This document shows positions 1 through 8,977 of a stretch of 51,009 bases of DNA, piece by piece. Positions within the stretch are counted from its first letter, which is position 1. Each line of letters begins with the position of its first letter. Under the pieces are notes generated by a model. That model saw only the letters and a list, made by a program, of their open reading frames with translations, did not search any database and was not told where the DNA came from. A program made the position numbers and the translations under genes. Source of the DNA: JBDTVS01 sp040007095 (lineage in GTDB: Bacteria; Acidobacteriota; Vicinamibacteria; Vicinamibacterales; CAVVIG01); NCBI GenBank assembly GCA_040007095.1, contig JBDTVS010000186.1:1-51009 (forward strand). The letters run 5' to 3'.

Positions 1-2119
1 TGTCGCGCGTGCGCCAGGCCCCGACCGCGTCGAAGTTCTCCATCGCGAGGCCAATGGGATCCATCAACCGGTGACAGTTCGCACAGGCCGGACTCGCCCG
101 GTGCTCCTCCATCCGCGCCTTCATCGTCTGAGGGCGATTGGAATCCTGCTTTTCTTCGAGCACCGGCACGTTCGGCGGCGGCGGCGGCGGCGGCGCGCCC
201 ATCAGGCTTTCGAGCACCCATTTCCCGCGCTTGACCGGCGAAGTCCGGTTCGGCTGGGAGGTGACCGTCAGAATGCTGCCGTGTCCGAGCAGCCCTCGAC
301 GCGCGACGTCGGTGACCGCGATCCTGCGGAACTGGCTGCCGCGGACGGCCGGGATGCCGTAGTGCCGGGCCAGCCGCTCGTTGACGAACGTGTAGTCTGC
401 CGTCAGGAGCTCCATCACGCTCCGGTCGTCGCGCATGATGGTCTCGAACAGAAGCTCGGTCTCGCGGCGAAACGACTGGCGCAGGGTGTCGTCGAAGTCC
501 GGGAACTCCATGGGGTCGGGGGCAACCCGGGTCAGATTCCTGAGCTGCAGCCATTGCCCGGCGAAGTTCGTGACCAGCGCCTGGGCGCGCGCGTCGGCGA
601 GCATGCGCTTCACTTGCGAAGTGAATACCGCGGGGGCCCTGAGCTTCCGGTCGGCCGCGAGCTGCAGCAACTCGTCGTCCGGCATGCTGCTCCAGAGGAA
701 GAACGACAGCCGCGAGGCCAGTTCAAGATCGCTGACGCGGTAGACGCTCCCGCGCGCCGCGCCGGCCGGATCGCGCTCGGCTCTGATCAGGAACAGCGGG
801 TCAGCAAGGATGCGGCGCAGCACGAGCTGGACGCCGGCGTCGAATGTCCCGCGCCCGGTGCGTGCCTGGTCGTAGAAGGTCATCAGCTGACGGGTTTCGG
901 CGGCGGTCACCGGGCGACGGAACGCGCGCCTGGCGATCGTCGACACGATCGTCGTGGCGCAGCGCCGTTCATCGGCGGGGCCCGATGGCCGGCAGATGAA
1001 GATGTGCCGCCGGCTGGGGGTGTCGCCGGGGCCAGTCGGGTTGAACGGACCGGCGATCATCGCGCTGTCGATCTTCGGAATGCCGTCGGACTCGACCGCG
1101 TCGATGTCGCCATGCGACGGGCGCAGCACGGTCGGGTTGCGCGCCCCGGTCTTCTCGACGAAGGTCACGCCAATGGCGTGCGGCCCGGCTTTGACCGGCA
1201 CGCGCGCCTTCAGACGGGTATCGAAGCTGTCTGCCGAAGCCGGGTTCGCCAGCAGCGTTGCCCAGTCCTCGCGCCCGCCGACAGTGGTCGCAAACACGCG
1301 CACGCCGTCGACGCTGAACTCGACGCCGTGAGCCGCCGCCAGCCCTCTCGTGAACCCGTTGTTCGTGCGGTAGAGCTTGGCGCTGAATTCGTATTCACCG
1401 TCGAGGGGAAAGGTCCGGTTGATCAGCAGGCCGCCGCGCGTCCCGAGCGGCAGACCCTCAACGTGATCCCGCTGCTGGCTGTCGCCGCGCGGCACGAAGG
1501 TCTCGCTCCCCGGCGGAATGCGCGGATCCCCGACCGCGATGGCGCTCACGGTATCGGCGGCGCTCAGGTAGCGCTCGAGCAGCAGGGGCGAGAAGCCCAG
1601 GGCATCGCCCAGGTTGTCGAAGCCGTGACTGATTTCGTCGGGCGGCAGCAACGCCGTCACGTCGATGTCCAGCGCCAGAAGGTCCCGGATGGTGTTCGAG
1701 TACTCGGTCCGGTTCAAACGATGGAGGACGGGCCGGCCGGGATTCGGATGGGCCGCCGCGGCGGCATCGAGAGCGGTTTCGAGGGACGTCACGAAGCTCC
1801 GGGCGGTCGCCTCGTCCGGGCGGGGGACGCCCACCGGAGGCATGGCCCCGGTGCCGACCTTGCGAACGACTTTTTCCCACACGTCGTTCCGCTCGCCGGC
1901 GCGGGCCAGATCCAGGGTCTGCAGGGACAAGCCGCCCGTCTTCAGCCGGTCGTTGTGGCAGGTCACGCAGTAGCGATCGACAGTTGCCCGGTAGGAGGCC
2001 GGCGAGCCGGACCTGGCGGAGGCCACCTGCCCAGCCGCCGCTTCAATCCGGACGGTGGAGACCGCTGCGGCCAGCCATAAGATTGACGCGGCCGAGAAGA
2101 TGGGGTGTTTTGTGTTCAT
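1..2119 (-). CDS. DUF1592-family exported heme-c protein, C-terminus cut by window edge
   Basis: Reading back from ATG 2119 gives about 706 residues without a stop to the window edge. By comparison with the full copy at 17092-19719, roughly the last 100 residues are missing. A signal peptide (about residues 1-30) is followed by a CVTCH heme-c motif at 51-55. The rest follows the planctomycete/acidobacterial multi-DUF layout: DUF1587 (LHRLNRTEY...RDLLALD, then LLPPDE), a carbohydrate-binding-like beta region, DUF1595, DUF1592 (LASRLSFFLWSSMPDDELL), DUF1588 (PVKRGKWVLESLMG, then six prolines) and the start of DUF1585 with a second heme motif, CANCH. Biochemical function is unknown. By gene partnership a DUF1552 gene should lie just outside the window. 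A 758-base gap separates it from the operon upstream, so it probably has its own promoter. Confidence 0.9.
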   Translation of the reverse strand, partial: MNTKHPIFSAASILWLAAAVSTVRIEAAAGQVASARSGSPASYRATVDRYCVTCHNDRLKTGGLSLQTLDLARAGERNDVWEKVVRKVGTGAMPPVGVPRPDEATARSFVTSLETALDAAAAAHPNPGRPVLHRLNRTEYSNTIRDLLALDIDVTALLPPDEISHGFDNLGDALGFSPLLLERYLSAADTVSAIAVGDPRIPPGSETFVPRGDSQQRDHVEGLPLGTRGGLLINRTFPLDGEYEFSAKLYRTNNGFTRGLAAAHGVEFSVDGVRVFATTVGGREDWATLLANPASADSFDTRLKARVPVKAGPHAIGVTFVEKTGARNPTVLRPSHGDIDAVESDGIPKIDSAMIAGPFNPTGPGDTPSRRHIFICRPSGPADERRCATTIVSTIARRAFRRPVTAAETRQLMTFYDQARTGRGTFDAGVQLVLRRILADPLFLIRAERDPAGAARGSVYRVSDLELASRLSFFLWSSMPDDELLQLAADRKLRAPAVFTSQVKRMLADARAQALVTNFAGQWLQLRNLTRVAPDPMEFPDFDDTLRQSFRRETELLFETIMRDDRSVMELLTADYTFVNERLARHYGIPAVRGSQFRRIAVTDVARRGLLGHGSILTVTSQPNRTSPVKRGKWVLESLMGAPPPPPPPNVPVLEEKQDSNRPQTMKARMEEHRASPACANCHRLMDPIGLAMENFDAVGAWRTRD

Positions 2120-2496
2120 GGGGACTTCATGCCGGGGCCCATGTTACGGCTAAAGCGCGGGGAAGTCTTGAAAGGCGGCCGAAAAACATCTGAATTTCCG
2201 CTCGGACCGCTGAATCCTCGAGCACGCAAGGCGCCGTCTCAACCGGTGGCGGCTCAGGGCCGCAGTGGCGGCGCGACGACGAGGAGTTGTTCTCGATAAA
2301 CCCCAGATTCGGATGACACAAGTCTGCCCCGAGGGGGCCTAACGCGGAACCGGTGCCCGTTTTCGAATCTTTCGTGGACTCTTTCGCGGCCCTGTTATTG
2401 CGACGCCTGAGCGGAGCTCAGCCGGGCAGGGCATCGACACGCCGTGGCTCGGCGACGGAGATGGGGCTCACGTCAGCCGAATGGGAGGGCCGGAAG

Positions 2497-2772
2497 ATGC
2501 CGCACTGGCGCGCCTGGTGGACATTTCAAATCGTCGGAGACGATCTCATCAACCGCCTCATTGCCACGAAGGGCATTCAGGCCGTCCTCGTTGAATGCCC
2601 GGCGTGTCACGCCACTTATCGGCGTGTGCGCAGCGACCGCCCCGAAGGTGACGGCACGTTTGGGCGATGCGCGCAGTGCCCCACGCCGGCGCCCGCGCTG
2701 GTCAACAACGCCGGCTACATCGCCACCACCACACTGGCGGAATCCGCCACCGCAGCGCACGATCACCACTGA
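2497..2772 (+). CDS. Small hypothetical protein with possible CxxC/CxxC zinc ribbon
   Basis: A 91-residue frame starts at ATG 2497 behind GGGAGG with 8-base spacing. It holds CPACH and, about 25 residues later, CAQCP, a pair that could hold one zinc ion, and ends in a His-rich tail. Third-position GC is high, as in coding sequence here. I do not recognise a family. It is isolated and divergent from both neighbours. The rest of 2120-2877 holds nothing I can identify. It could be a spurious frame. Confidence 0.38.
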   Translation: MPHWRAWWTFQIVGDDLINRLIATKGIQAVLVECPACHATYRRVRSDRPEGDGTFGRCAQCPTPAPALVNNAGYIATTTLAESATAAHDHH

Positions 2773-2877
2773 ACGGACAATGAAGCGCTCGACGTTTGAA
2801 TTTCGTGCCCACGTCTTCGTGGTGGCTTTGTTTATGACGACGGAAGAGCCTGGAGACGCCGATCGGTCCCGGCCTGG

Positions 2878-3804
2878 TCATCTGAGTCTCCGGGCAGTCA
2901 ACCATTCGAGCAGCCGATCGTTCCAGAAATCAACCGGCAGCCCGCGCTCGGTCATCCCGAAGCCGGCGCTGACCTGATCGTAGACATGGATCTCTGCGGG
3001 CTTGCCCGCGGCCTTCCACGCCGCGAACAGTGCCAGGCAGCCGTTGGTCACGTTGAAATGAGTTGAACCGACGGCGACGAAGAGTGGCGGCGCGTGCGCA
3101 GGCACGTTGACGTCCTGGAGCGAGGGCCCGTAGAGCGAGACGAGGAAGTCCGGCGACGCGTCCGAACGCTCGGCCAGTGACGTCCCGACGGCAATGCCGC
3201 CGCCGGCAGAAAACCCCATGATACCGACGCGCGCAGGATCGATCCGCCAGGCCGCTGCGTTCTGCCGGGCAAGGCGCAGCGCCTGCTGCGCATCGGCGAT
3301 CCCCATGTGCAGCACCTCCTGCAGCGCCGGATCGTCGGGCTCAGGGTTGGCGTTGCCGTGACGAATCTCCAGTTCCTTGCGCGGCCCCGCTCCGGCGACC
3401 CCGAGACCCGGCGGCGGCGCACCACGCCCGCGGCCGCTCGCGGGCATCGTCTGCAACGTCCGGTACTTCAGCACCAGCGCCGCAATGCCCTTGGTGTTCA
3501 ACCACTGCGCAACCTTGACGCCCTCATTGTCCCACCCGAGGAGCCGCAGTGCTCCGCCGGGAGCGACGACCACTGCAGTTCTCGTCGCGCTTTCCGCGGC
3601 AGGAAGGAAGACCGTCACCGTCGGATCGCTGACGTTGGTGATGGTCCTGTCGCCCGAAGGTGAGGTCGTCGTGGCCTCGGGAACGGTCCAGCGCTCCGAG
3701 CCCGGAGCTTTGCCGGGCCAGAGGCGGATCTCCTGCGTCGCCTGCGCGACGGCGTCACTGGCGATCGCCAGCAGCCCGACACTGATGACGGCGCGGATCA
3801 GCAC
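2878..3804 (-). CDS. Exported alpha/beta-hydrolase (esterase-like) with an eroded catalytic triad
   Basis: This 308-residue protein starts at GTG 3804, five bases after the stop of the upstream hydrolase gene; the start gives a clean Sec signal peptide (about 1-21). The fold is that of acetyl-xylan-esterase/BD-FAE-type hydrolases: oxyanion-type APGGA near 81-85, nucleophile elbow GFSAGG with Ser199, and a C-terminal WL helix. The usual Asp-containing turn reads VGSTHF near 245-250, and the usual HGFG reads SAGFG near 279-283, so Ala280 sits where the catalytic His is expected. A Gly/Arg/Pro-rich insert lies at about 124-140. It is the last gene of the long minus-strand operon. Fold assignment is firm; activity is doubtful. 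Confidence 0.85.
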   Translation of the reverse strand: MLIRAVISVGLLAIASDAVAQATQEIRLWPGKAPGSERWTVPEATTTSPSGDRTITNVSDPTVTVFLPAAESATRTAVVVAPGGALRLLGWDNEGVKVAQWLNTKGIAALVLKYRTLQTMPASGRGRGAPPPGLGVAGAGPRKELEIRHGNANPEPDDPALQEVLHMGIADAQQALRLARQNAAAWRIDPARVGIMGFSAGGGIAVGTSLAERSDASPDFLVSLYGPSLQDVNVPAHAPPLFVAVGSTHFNVTNGCLALFAAWKAAGKPAEIHVYDQVSAGFGMTERGLPVDFWNDRLLEWLTARRLR

Positions 3805-3809
3805 GGCGC

Positions 3810-5444
3810 CTACCGCATCCCTTTCTTCTCGATCGCCCAGAGAGGATCCGTACACAGCCGGCAGTCGACGCCGACGAACCACCGTGCGGCCTCCGCACTG
3901 CCCTTGAGTTGATAGTCCAGCCACGCGACTGCGACCTCGCCGAACCGGCCGCCGCCGGCCTGGCGATACGTCCCGCCATGACCGACGTTGAGATTGCCCT
4001 TGAACACGGGCACCTTCGAGATGCGTGCGAAGTCGTCTTCGGCATTCGGGTACGCGACGTCGGTAGGACCGCCGATGAAGTAGGCCACCGGCCCGTGCAG
4101 GCGAGTCAAGCTGTCCTTGTTCCCTGCGCTCTGCTTCAGGGCTGGTGACGCCGAGCCAGGCGGCAGTGCCCCGCTATTCCATACCACGGTCGTCGTGATG
4201 CGCGGGTCGTACGACACCGCGAGAGCCTGCAGACCGCCGCACGACTGGCCCATCACTGCGATCCGCGTCGTGTCGAGCTTGTCGTGGAAGCGGCTCGATC
4301 GGTCGCCGTTCTGCCTCACTGCCCAGTCGATGGCATCAAGCAGGAGCTGGTCGTCGATCGTCGGGGCAGGCGCCGGACCGGAGGGAGGATTCTTCGGGCC
4401 GACGGAGATGGCGAGATAGCCGTGCGACGCAATCTGCGTGAGGAACCCGGAGAACGCCGAGCCGTTGCGGGCACAGGCACCGTTGCCCCACGAGACGATC
4501 GGCAGACGGTTCGACGGTCCGAACTCGTCGAGGTTCGTCGGGTGATAGGCGGTATGCGTGGCCAACGTCGGATAGGACTCGGCGGTGACGCCATGCGGAC
4601 CCGGCCCCGTCGCTCTCGGCGGCGGCGCCGGCGCTTGTCCCTGACGATTGAAGAACTCGAAGATCCGGGGCCACACCATCGGCACCATGCTTCCGTGGTT
4701 GCCATCCACCTCGAGGTACTCGAATGCAAAACCGCGCTCGCGCATGTCACGCGCCAGCACGCGGCTGCCCTCGAGCGACGGGGTCGCGCCGGTGCCCTCG
4801 GTCATGAAGATCGGCAGTCGCCTGATCCGATCGAACGGATACGTCGCCTCGTCGACGAACGGCCCCGACATCGGCGCCACCGCGCGCCACCGCTCGGGAT
4901 ACCGGGCCGCCAGGTGCCACGCGCCACCGCTGCCCATCGAGTGACCGGCGAGGTACGTGCGCGAGCGATCGGCGCCGTATTCCTCGGTGACGATCTCCAA
5001 CGCGGTCATGACCTCGAGTTCGCTCAGAGTGAGCTCGCGCTGACGCACCGGCGTGACAGCGGCACGTTGAGAGGCGGCAGCCGCGGGCTGCCCGAAGACC
5101 GCCGGCAGTCGGAGCGGATTGCCATAAGCGCCGAGCGGCGAGAACCCCAGCGGCGAGACGACGATGTAGCCGTGCTGCTCGGCGAGTTTCATGAGCAGGC
5201 CATCGGCCTGATCCAGATATGTGCTCTCGTTTGCGCCGGCGCCATGCAGCATCAGGATGATCGGCAGCGACACCTTCCCATCCCACGTCTTCGGGACGTA
5301 GATGCGATAGGGCATCTGCTGACCCGTCGGCGCAAAGACATACTGCCGGCGCTGGTCACCGGTGGCACGCGTGGGCACCTGGGCGGAGATGGTGAGGCCG
5401 AGCGCAACCAGCGCGCAGATACACGTCACGAATAGTCGATTCAT
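3810..5444 (-). CDS. Exported double alpha/beta-hydrolase (PHB-depolymerase/feruloyl-esterase-like plus second hydrolase)
   Basis: The 544-residue product has a Sec signal peptide (1-21) and two hydrolase domains in one chain. Domain 1 (about 35-265) resembles LpqC/polyhydroxybutyrate-depolymerase-type esterases: LMLHGAG near 65-70, GHSMG with Ser169, and His250 in DGNHGS. Domain 2 (about 280-525), after a proline-rich linker, has SWGNGAC, GQSCGG with Ser401, Asp462 and His489 in VGHGG, a complete-looking triad. The start ATG 5444 overlaps the transporter stop (ATGA), implying translational coupling. It probably hydrolyses an ester or polyester in the periplasm or outside; the substrate cannot be read from sequence. 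In domain 1 I could not place the triad acid with certainty. Confidence 0.88.
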   Translation of the reverse strand: MNRLFVTCICALVALGLTISAQVPTRATGDQRRQYVFAPTGQQMPYRIYVPKTWDGKVSLPIILMLHGAGANESTYLDQADGLLMKLAEQHGYIVVSPLGFSPLGAYGNPLRLPAVFGQPAAAASQRAAVTPVRQRELTLSELEVMTALEIVTEEYGADRSRTYLAGHSMGSGGAWHLAARYPERWRAVAPMSGPFVDEATYPFDRIRRLPIFMTEGTGATPSLEGSRVLARDMRERGFAFEYLEVDGNHGSMVPMVWPRIFEFFNRQGQAPAPPPRATGPGPHGVTAESYPTLATHTAYHPTNLDEFGPSNRLPIVSWGNGACARNGSAFSGFLTQIASHGYLAISVGPKNPPSGPAPAPTIDDQLLLDAIDWAVRQNGDRSSRFHDKLDTTRIAVMGQSCGGLQALAVSYDPRITTTVVWNSGALPPGSASPALKQSAGNKDSLTRLHGPVAYFIGGPTDVAYPNAEDDFARISKVPVFKGNLNVGHGGTYRQAGGGRFGEVAVAWLDYQLKGSAEAARWFVGVDCRLCTDPLWAIEKKGMR

Positions 5445-6646
5445 GTTGGCGTTACTCCTCGCGTCATCCGGTAGAGCACGGCGATGAGAGTCAGCGTGGT
5501 GACGTCAGCGATGGCGACCATGTAGAAGCCGGCTGCAAACGAGCCGGTCTGGTCGCGCAGGATGCCGAGCATCTGAGGACCGAAGTATCCGAACAGGCCG
5601 GCGCCGAGGCTGACGACGCCCATCGCATGGCCCGCCTCGTGGCGCGGCATCACCGAGCCGGCGAGGCCGTACAACTGGTTTGTGGCGGTGAAGCCCAGGC
5701 CGATCACCGTCGCCGTGGCCACGCGGAAGATCGGCAGGCTCTCGATGGCCATCGACGCGGAGGCGCCGGCGAGCAGGATGAACAGGGCGCCGAGCACGAC
5801 GACCTTGTTGAACCGGTCCGCGAGCAGGCCGACCCCGAGATTCACCACGATTGCGGTGACATAGCCGGTGCTGATAATGACGCCCGCCGCCGTCGCGTCA
5901 AGTCCGTACAACGCATTCGCCACACTCGGGACGAAGTAGGTCACGGTGAATTGGCCGAAGCCGCCGAGCCCCACGACCAGAGCGAGCATCCAGACCACGG
6001 GCGAGAGAAACGCGCTCCGGCTGGTGGCGCCGTGCACGGCGTGGCCCGCGCTCGTCGGGTCATCGGACGTGGACCGATAGAACAGCCAGAACACGGTTGC
6101 GCCGAACACCGCCATCGCGGCGTAGCCGAGGATGGCGAGGCGCCAACCGAACCGGCCGACGAGCATCCCCCCGAGCGGAGCGCCGACGACGGACGCCAGC
6201 GCCGATGCCGCGCCAAGCACCCCCATCGTCCGACCGCGCAGCGACGCGGGCGCCGTAAGCGCCACCGCGATGAGGACGCTGACGAACGCAAACCGGTAGC
6301 CGAAGATCGTCAGGCCGCGAAACGCGAGCGCAGACCCGAAGCTCCAGGCCTCACCGAGCAGCACGCTGCCCGCAGCCACGCCAAGCAGCCCGAGGCCGAG
6401 CACCCACTTCTCGCCGAAGCGTCTGACGCTGACGCCGGCCGGCACGCTCAGCAGCATCGCCAGCAGGCCGTACAGTCCGGTGAAGAGTCCGAGCTGCGTG
6501 TAGCTCATGCCGAATTCCCGCTGAATCGACGGCAGGAGCGGCGAGAACCCCAGGTTCGACAATTGCAGCGCGAACATGGCGATGAGCGTCGCCGCGAAGG
6601 GCAGCAGCCAGTTCGCCGAAGCCGCCGGCAGACCGGTCGTCCTCAC
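5441..6646 (-). CDS. MFS transporter
   Basis: The start is GTG 6646, which overlaps the stop of the dehydratase-like gene by four bases (GTGA), giving 401 residues with about 12 hydrophobic segments. The loop after helix 2 (GVSVRRFGEKWVLG) is an MFS motif-A variant, and the N-half carries PLGGMLVGRFGWR. A longer in-frame start near 6706 would place arginine-rich sequence from inside the neighbouring gene in front and is unlikely. Located between CoA-metabolism genes and secreted esterases, it plausibly imports the esterase product (for instance a carboxylate) or exports a product; direction and substrate are unknown. Confidence 0.9.
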   Translation of the reverse strand: MRTTGLPAASANWLLPFAATLIAMFALQLSNLGFSPLLPSIQREFGMSYTQLGLFTGLYGLLAMLLSVPAGVSVRRFGEKWVLGLGLLGVAAGSVLLGEAWSFGSALAFRGLTIFGYRFAFVSVLIAVALTAPASLRGRTMGVLGAASALASVVGAPLGGMLVGRFGWRLAILGYAAMAVFGATVFWLFYRSTSDDPTSAGHAVHGATSRSAFLSPVVWMLALVVGLGGFGQFTVTYFVPSVANALYGLDATAAGVIISTGYVTAIVVNLGVGLLADRFNKVVVLGALFILLAGASASMAIESLPIFRVATATVIGLGFTATNQLYGLAGSVMPRHEAGHAMGVVSLGAGLFGYFGPQMLGILRDQTGSFAAGFYMVAIADVTTLTLIAVLYRMTRGVTPT

Positions 6647-7908
6647 GGCAGTACCCGCGTCTCGAGAAACGAGCGGACGCCGACGCGCGCGCCGTCCGCA
6701 TCCCACCCACGCGCATCGACGACGTCAGCGTGGATCGGCAGAACCGGGATGCCCGCGTCCTCGAGCGCACGCTCGATGAAAAGGCGCCCGGTGCCCGCCG
6801 GCTTCATGCTGCGCGGGCGCAGGACGAGAGCGCCGTCAACCCGGTTCTCGAGAGCCTGGTGGACAATCCACTCGGCCGCCCACGGCGGGTTGTGCAGGTA
6901 CTCGTTGAAGCTTGCCGTCCGGCTGGCCAGTGCGGCCATCGGGTCCTCGAGACCGTAGCGGATGTAGCCGTCGGGTCCGAAGGCGAGGTACATCGACCAG
7001 ACAAACACGGCGCGGTGCGACGACTCAAACGCGGTATAGAAGCCGGTGTCGTGCCACAAGCCCGCACCGATCCACATCAACCGGGCGCGTTCGCCCGGAC
7101 ACGCGGCGACGCCTGCCTCCACGCGCTGCTGGACCTCGTCGTGGAAGGCACGCGCGTGGGCCAGTGCCCACTCGCTGCCCCTCACCCACTGCGTGGCCAT
7201 CACGTTGGTGATCTGCTCCGTCATCCGCACCGGGCACTCCGGCGCGGTGGCAATCAGGCGGCGCACGGCGTCGAAGATTTCCTCCTGCTGATTGACCTTC
7301 TCGAGCCGATCACACAGGGCATCGCGATCGAGACGGCGTCCGCTGATTGCCTCGAGACGCTCGACCAGGTTCCCGAGCGTCGAGACCACGAACGCCAGCC
7401 GATGGGGTTCGACGAGTTCGCGCCATCGGTACCGGCCGAGTTCCCACCAGCGCGGCGGCAGGTCGCCGGCGCCCGGATGATCGATCTCGAACAGTTCGGC
7501 GCCGAAGGTGTCGGCCCACAACTGGAAGACGCGATGAATGCAGTCACACGTGAGCCGGGCGCAGAGCAGGCGCGGCGTCGGCAGGCCGCCCCAGGGGGGA
7601 TCGCCTGCGCTTCGATAACGCGTCGAGGCGTAGCCGAGACTGCAATAGCGGCACAGATCGCCGTGGAGGCCGTCGGCGTCCATGGCGTCGAGAAACGGGG
7701 GCGCCAGGCGCTTGGCGGCAACGATCGACGCCCACCACTGGTTGCTGACCGCCGGGATGTCCACGAGGTCGAACAGCTCGAACGGCACGTCCGCCTGGAG
7801 CAGCGCATATGGCTGGCGCTCGTCGAACACGCGGCGGCGCAGGTCGGCAAACCACTGCTTCTGAAACGCCGATGCGGCGCTCGTCGCATCGAGCTGCTTG
7901 TCAGCCAC
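6643..7908 (-). CDS. 2-hydroxyacyl-CoA dehydratase / benzoyl-CoA reductase-like subunit (cysteine-rich)
   Basis: This 421-residue cytoplasmic protein starts at GTG 7908, eight bases inside the preceding gene, with AGGA eight bases before it. It looks like the HgdB/BcrB/BcrC family, whose members bind a [4Fe-4S] cluster through cysteines and carry out radical dehydration of 2-hydroxyacyl-CoA or reduction of aryl-CoA. Cysteine clusters CRYC (about residue 87) and the CARLTCDC stretch (about 116-123) are candidate cluster ligands. It lies directly behind the second subunit gene, as paired subunits do in this family. The ATP-dependent activator (HgdC/BcrAD type) is not in the window. Family call is moderate to good; substrate unknown. 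Confidence 0.75.
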   Translation of the reverse strand: MADKQLDATSAASAFQKQWFADLRRRVFDERQPYALLQADVPFELFDLVDIPAVSNQWWASIVAAKRLAPPFLDAMDADGLHGDLCRYCSLGYASTRYRSAGDPPWGGLPTPRLLCARLTCDCIHRVFQLWADTFGAELFEIDHPGAGDLPPRWWELGRYRWRELVEPHRLAFVVSTLGNLVERLEAISGRRLDRDALCDRLEKVNQQEEIFDAVRRLIATAPECPVRMTEQITNVMATQWVRGSEWALAHARAFHDEVQQRVEAGVAACPGERARLMWIGAGLWHDTGFYTAFESSHRAVFVWSMYLAFGPDGYIRYGLEDPMAALASRTASFNEYLHNPPWAAEWIVHQALENRVDGALVLRPRSMKPAGTGRLFIERALEDAGIPVLPIHADVVDARGWDADGARVGVRSFLETRVLP

Positions 7909-8968
7909 GCCTGGCTTCCTGCAGCTGCGAAGCAGCGGCCACCATCGCGCCGAGCTGCACGTGATCCGCCGGGGTTGGCGCCTGATACTGGTCGCCGCGA
8001 AGACAGAGGTGTGGAATGCGACGGGCCTTCAGCCCGTCGCGCAGCGCAGGATAGTCCCACCCGAACACCGCGTCGTCCGGGGGCAGCGACACGACGACCG
8101 CATCGACCTCGTCGAGCATGCTCTCCGTCCAGCCGCGCAACGAGTCGACCGGTGTGCGCGCACCGATCGAGTCGGCTCGATACTTGTCCGCGAGCGCAGC
8201 AACCGGATCGTCGTCGAGCCGCACGTCGTCTCCCGCGGCGCTGCTTCCCCATGGGCCCACCTCGGCAACGACGATGGCGCCGTGCGATTCGATGGCCTCG
8301 TGCAGTGTCTGGCCATCCACCGGTGCTCCTGTGAGCAGCACACGTGGGCCGGCAAGCGGTGGGCGCGCGGCGATCCTGTTCGCCGCTTCGCTGGCCATTT
8401 CCACATAGCGCGCCGGTTCCATCTCCCAGAATGCCGCGAGCAAGCTGAAGACGTCGGTTCCAGTGATGCGTGGAACGGTGCGGCGGAGCGCGAGCAGGCG
8501 TCTGGCCGCTGCACGGGCGGCATTCGCTCGCGTAATCTCCCGGCGGAGATCGTCGGCAGAGGGCATCCGGCCCGAACCGGAGGCCAGAGTGTCGAGCAGT
8601 GCGCGCGTGCGCGCCACGTCGTGATTCCGCACCTCCCCACCGCGCGACTGCAGCAGGTCGAACAGGTCCAGGGGCGCGATCGCTGTCGCCACTCCCTTGC
8701 GGACAAACTCACGCAGGTAGAGGAAGCACTTGTAATCGGCGTCCGAGGTACGGGGGATGATGATGCGCGCCGCATGAGACAGACGTCCTGTCAGCACGTC
8801 CTCGACAAGATGGCGAAGCCGGTTCGGAAAGATGCCCGGCTCGAGATGCGCGTCGGCCGCAGGTGTCGGGTCTGAGGCTCCTCGCGCCATCACCGCGCGG
8901 AAACCAGCCGCGCGGACGATCTCGACTGGAACCGCCGGCCACGAAGCAACGACGCTGGGCTCCCGCAT
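7901..8968 (-). CDS. 2-hydroxyacyl-CoA dehydratase / benzoyl-CoA reductase-like subunit (cysteine-poor partner)
   Basis: A 355-residue protein with the HgdB/HgdC-type two-lobed layout: N-terminal VPVEIVRAAGF, the PRTSDADYKCF segment (where family members often have PxxCD), and a second Rossmann-like lobe starting at PRVLLTGAPVDG. Only two cysteines exist in the whole chain (KCF and LCL), fewer than the three usually used for cluster binding, so its cluster may be absent or differently ligated. It starts at ATG 8968, nine bases after the CoA-transferase stop, and overlaps the partner subunit by eight bases. It is probably cytoplasmic and heterodimeric with the following gene product. Confidence 0.72.
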   Translation of the reverse strand: MREPSVVASWPAVPVEIVRAAGFRAVMARGASDPTPAADAHLEPGIFPNRLRHLVEDVLTGRLSHAARIIIPRTSDADYKCFLYLREFVRKGVATAIAPLDLFDLLQSRGGEVRNHDVARTRALLDTLASGSGRMPSADDLRREITRANAARAAARRLLALRRTVPRITGTDVFSLLAAFWEMEPARYVEMASEAANRIAARPPLAGPRVLLTGAPVDGQTLHEAIESHGAIVVAEVGPWGSSAAGDDVRLDDDPVAALADKYRADSIGARTPVDSLRGWTESMLDEVDAVVVSLPPDDAVFGWDYPALRDGLKARRIPHLCLRGDQYQAPTPADHVQLGAMVAAASQLQEARRG

Positions 8969-8977
8969 GCGCGTATC

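Noticed and set aside
71..2080. Long plus-strand open frame opposite the DUF1592 gene
   Set aside because: Low-complexity Arg/Gly/His/Val composition with no domain. The minus strand encodes a clear heme protein; high GC keeps the antisense frame open. The same applies to plus-strand frames at 6730-8334, 10210-11730, 14023-15795 and 17089-19044 and the minus frame at 21782-23404.
1..2877. Left-edge DUF1592 gene as the last member of the long minus-strand operon
   Set aside because: A 758-base gap separates it from the preceding hydrolase gene, unlike the short gaps elsewhere.
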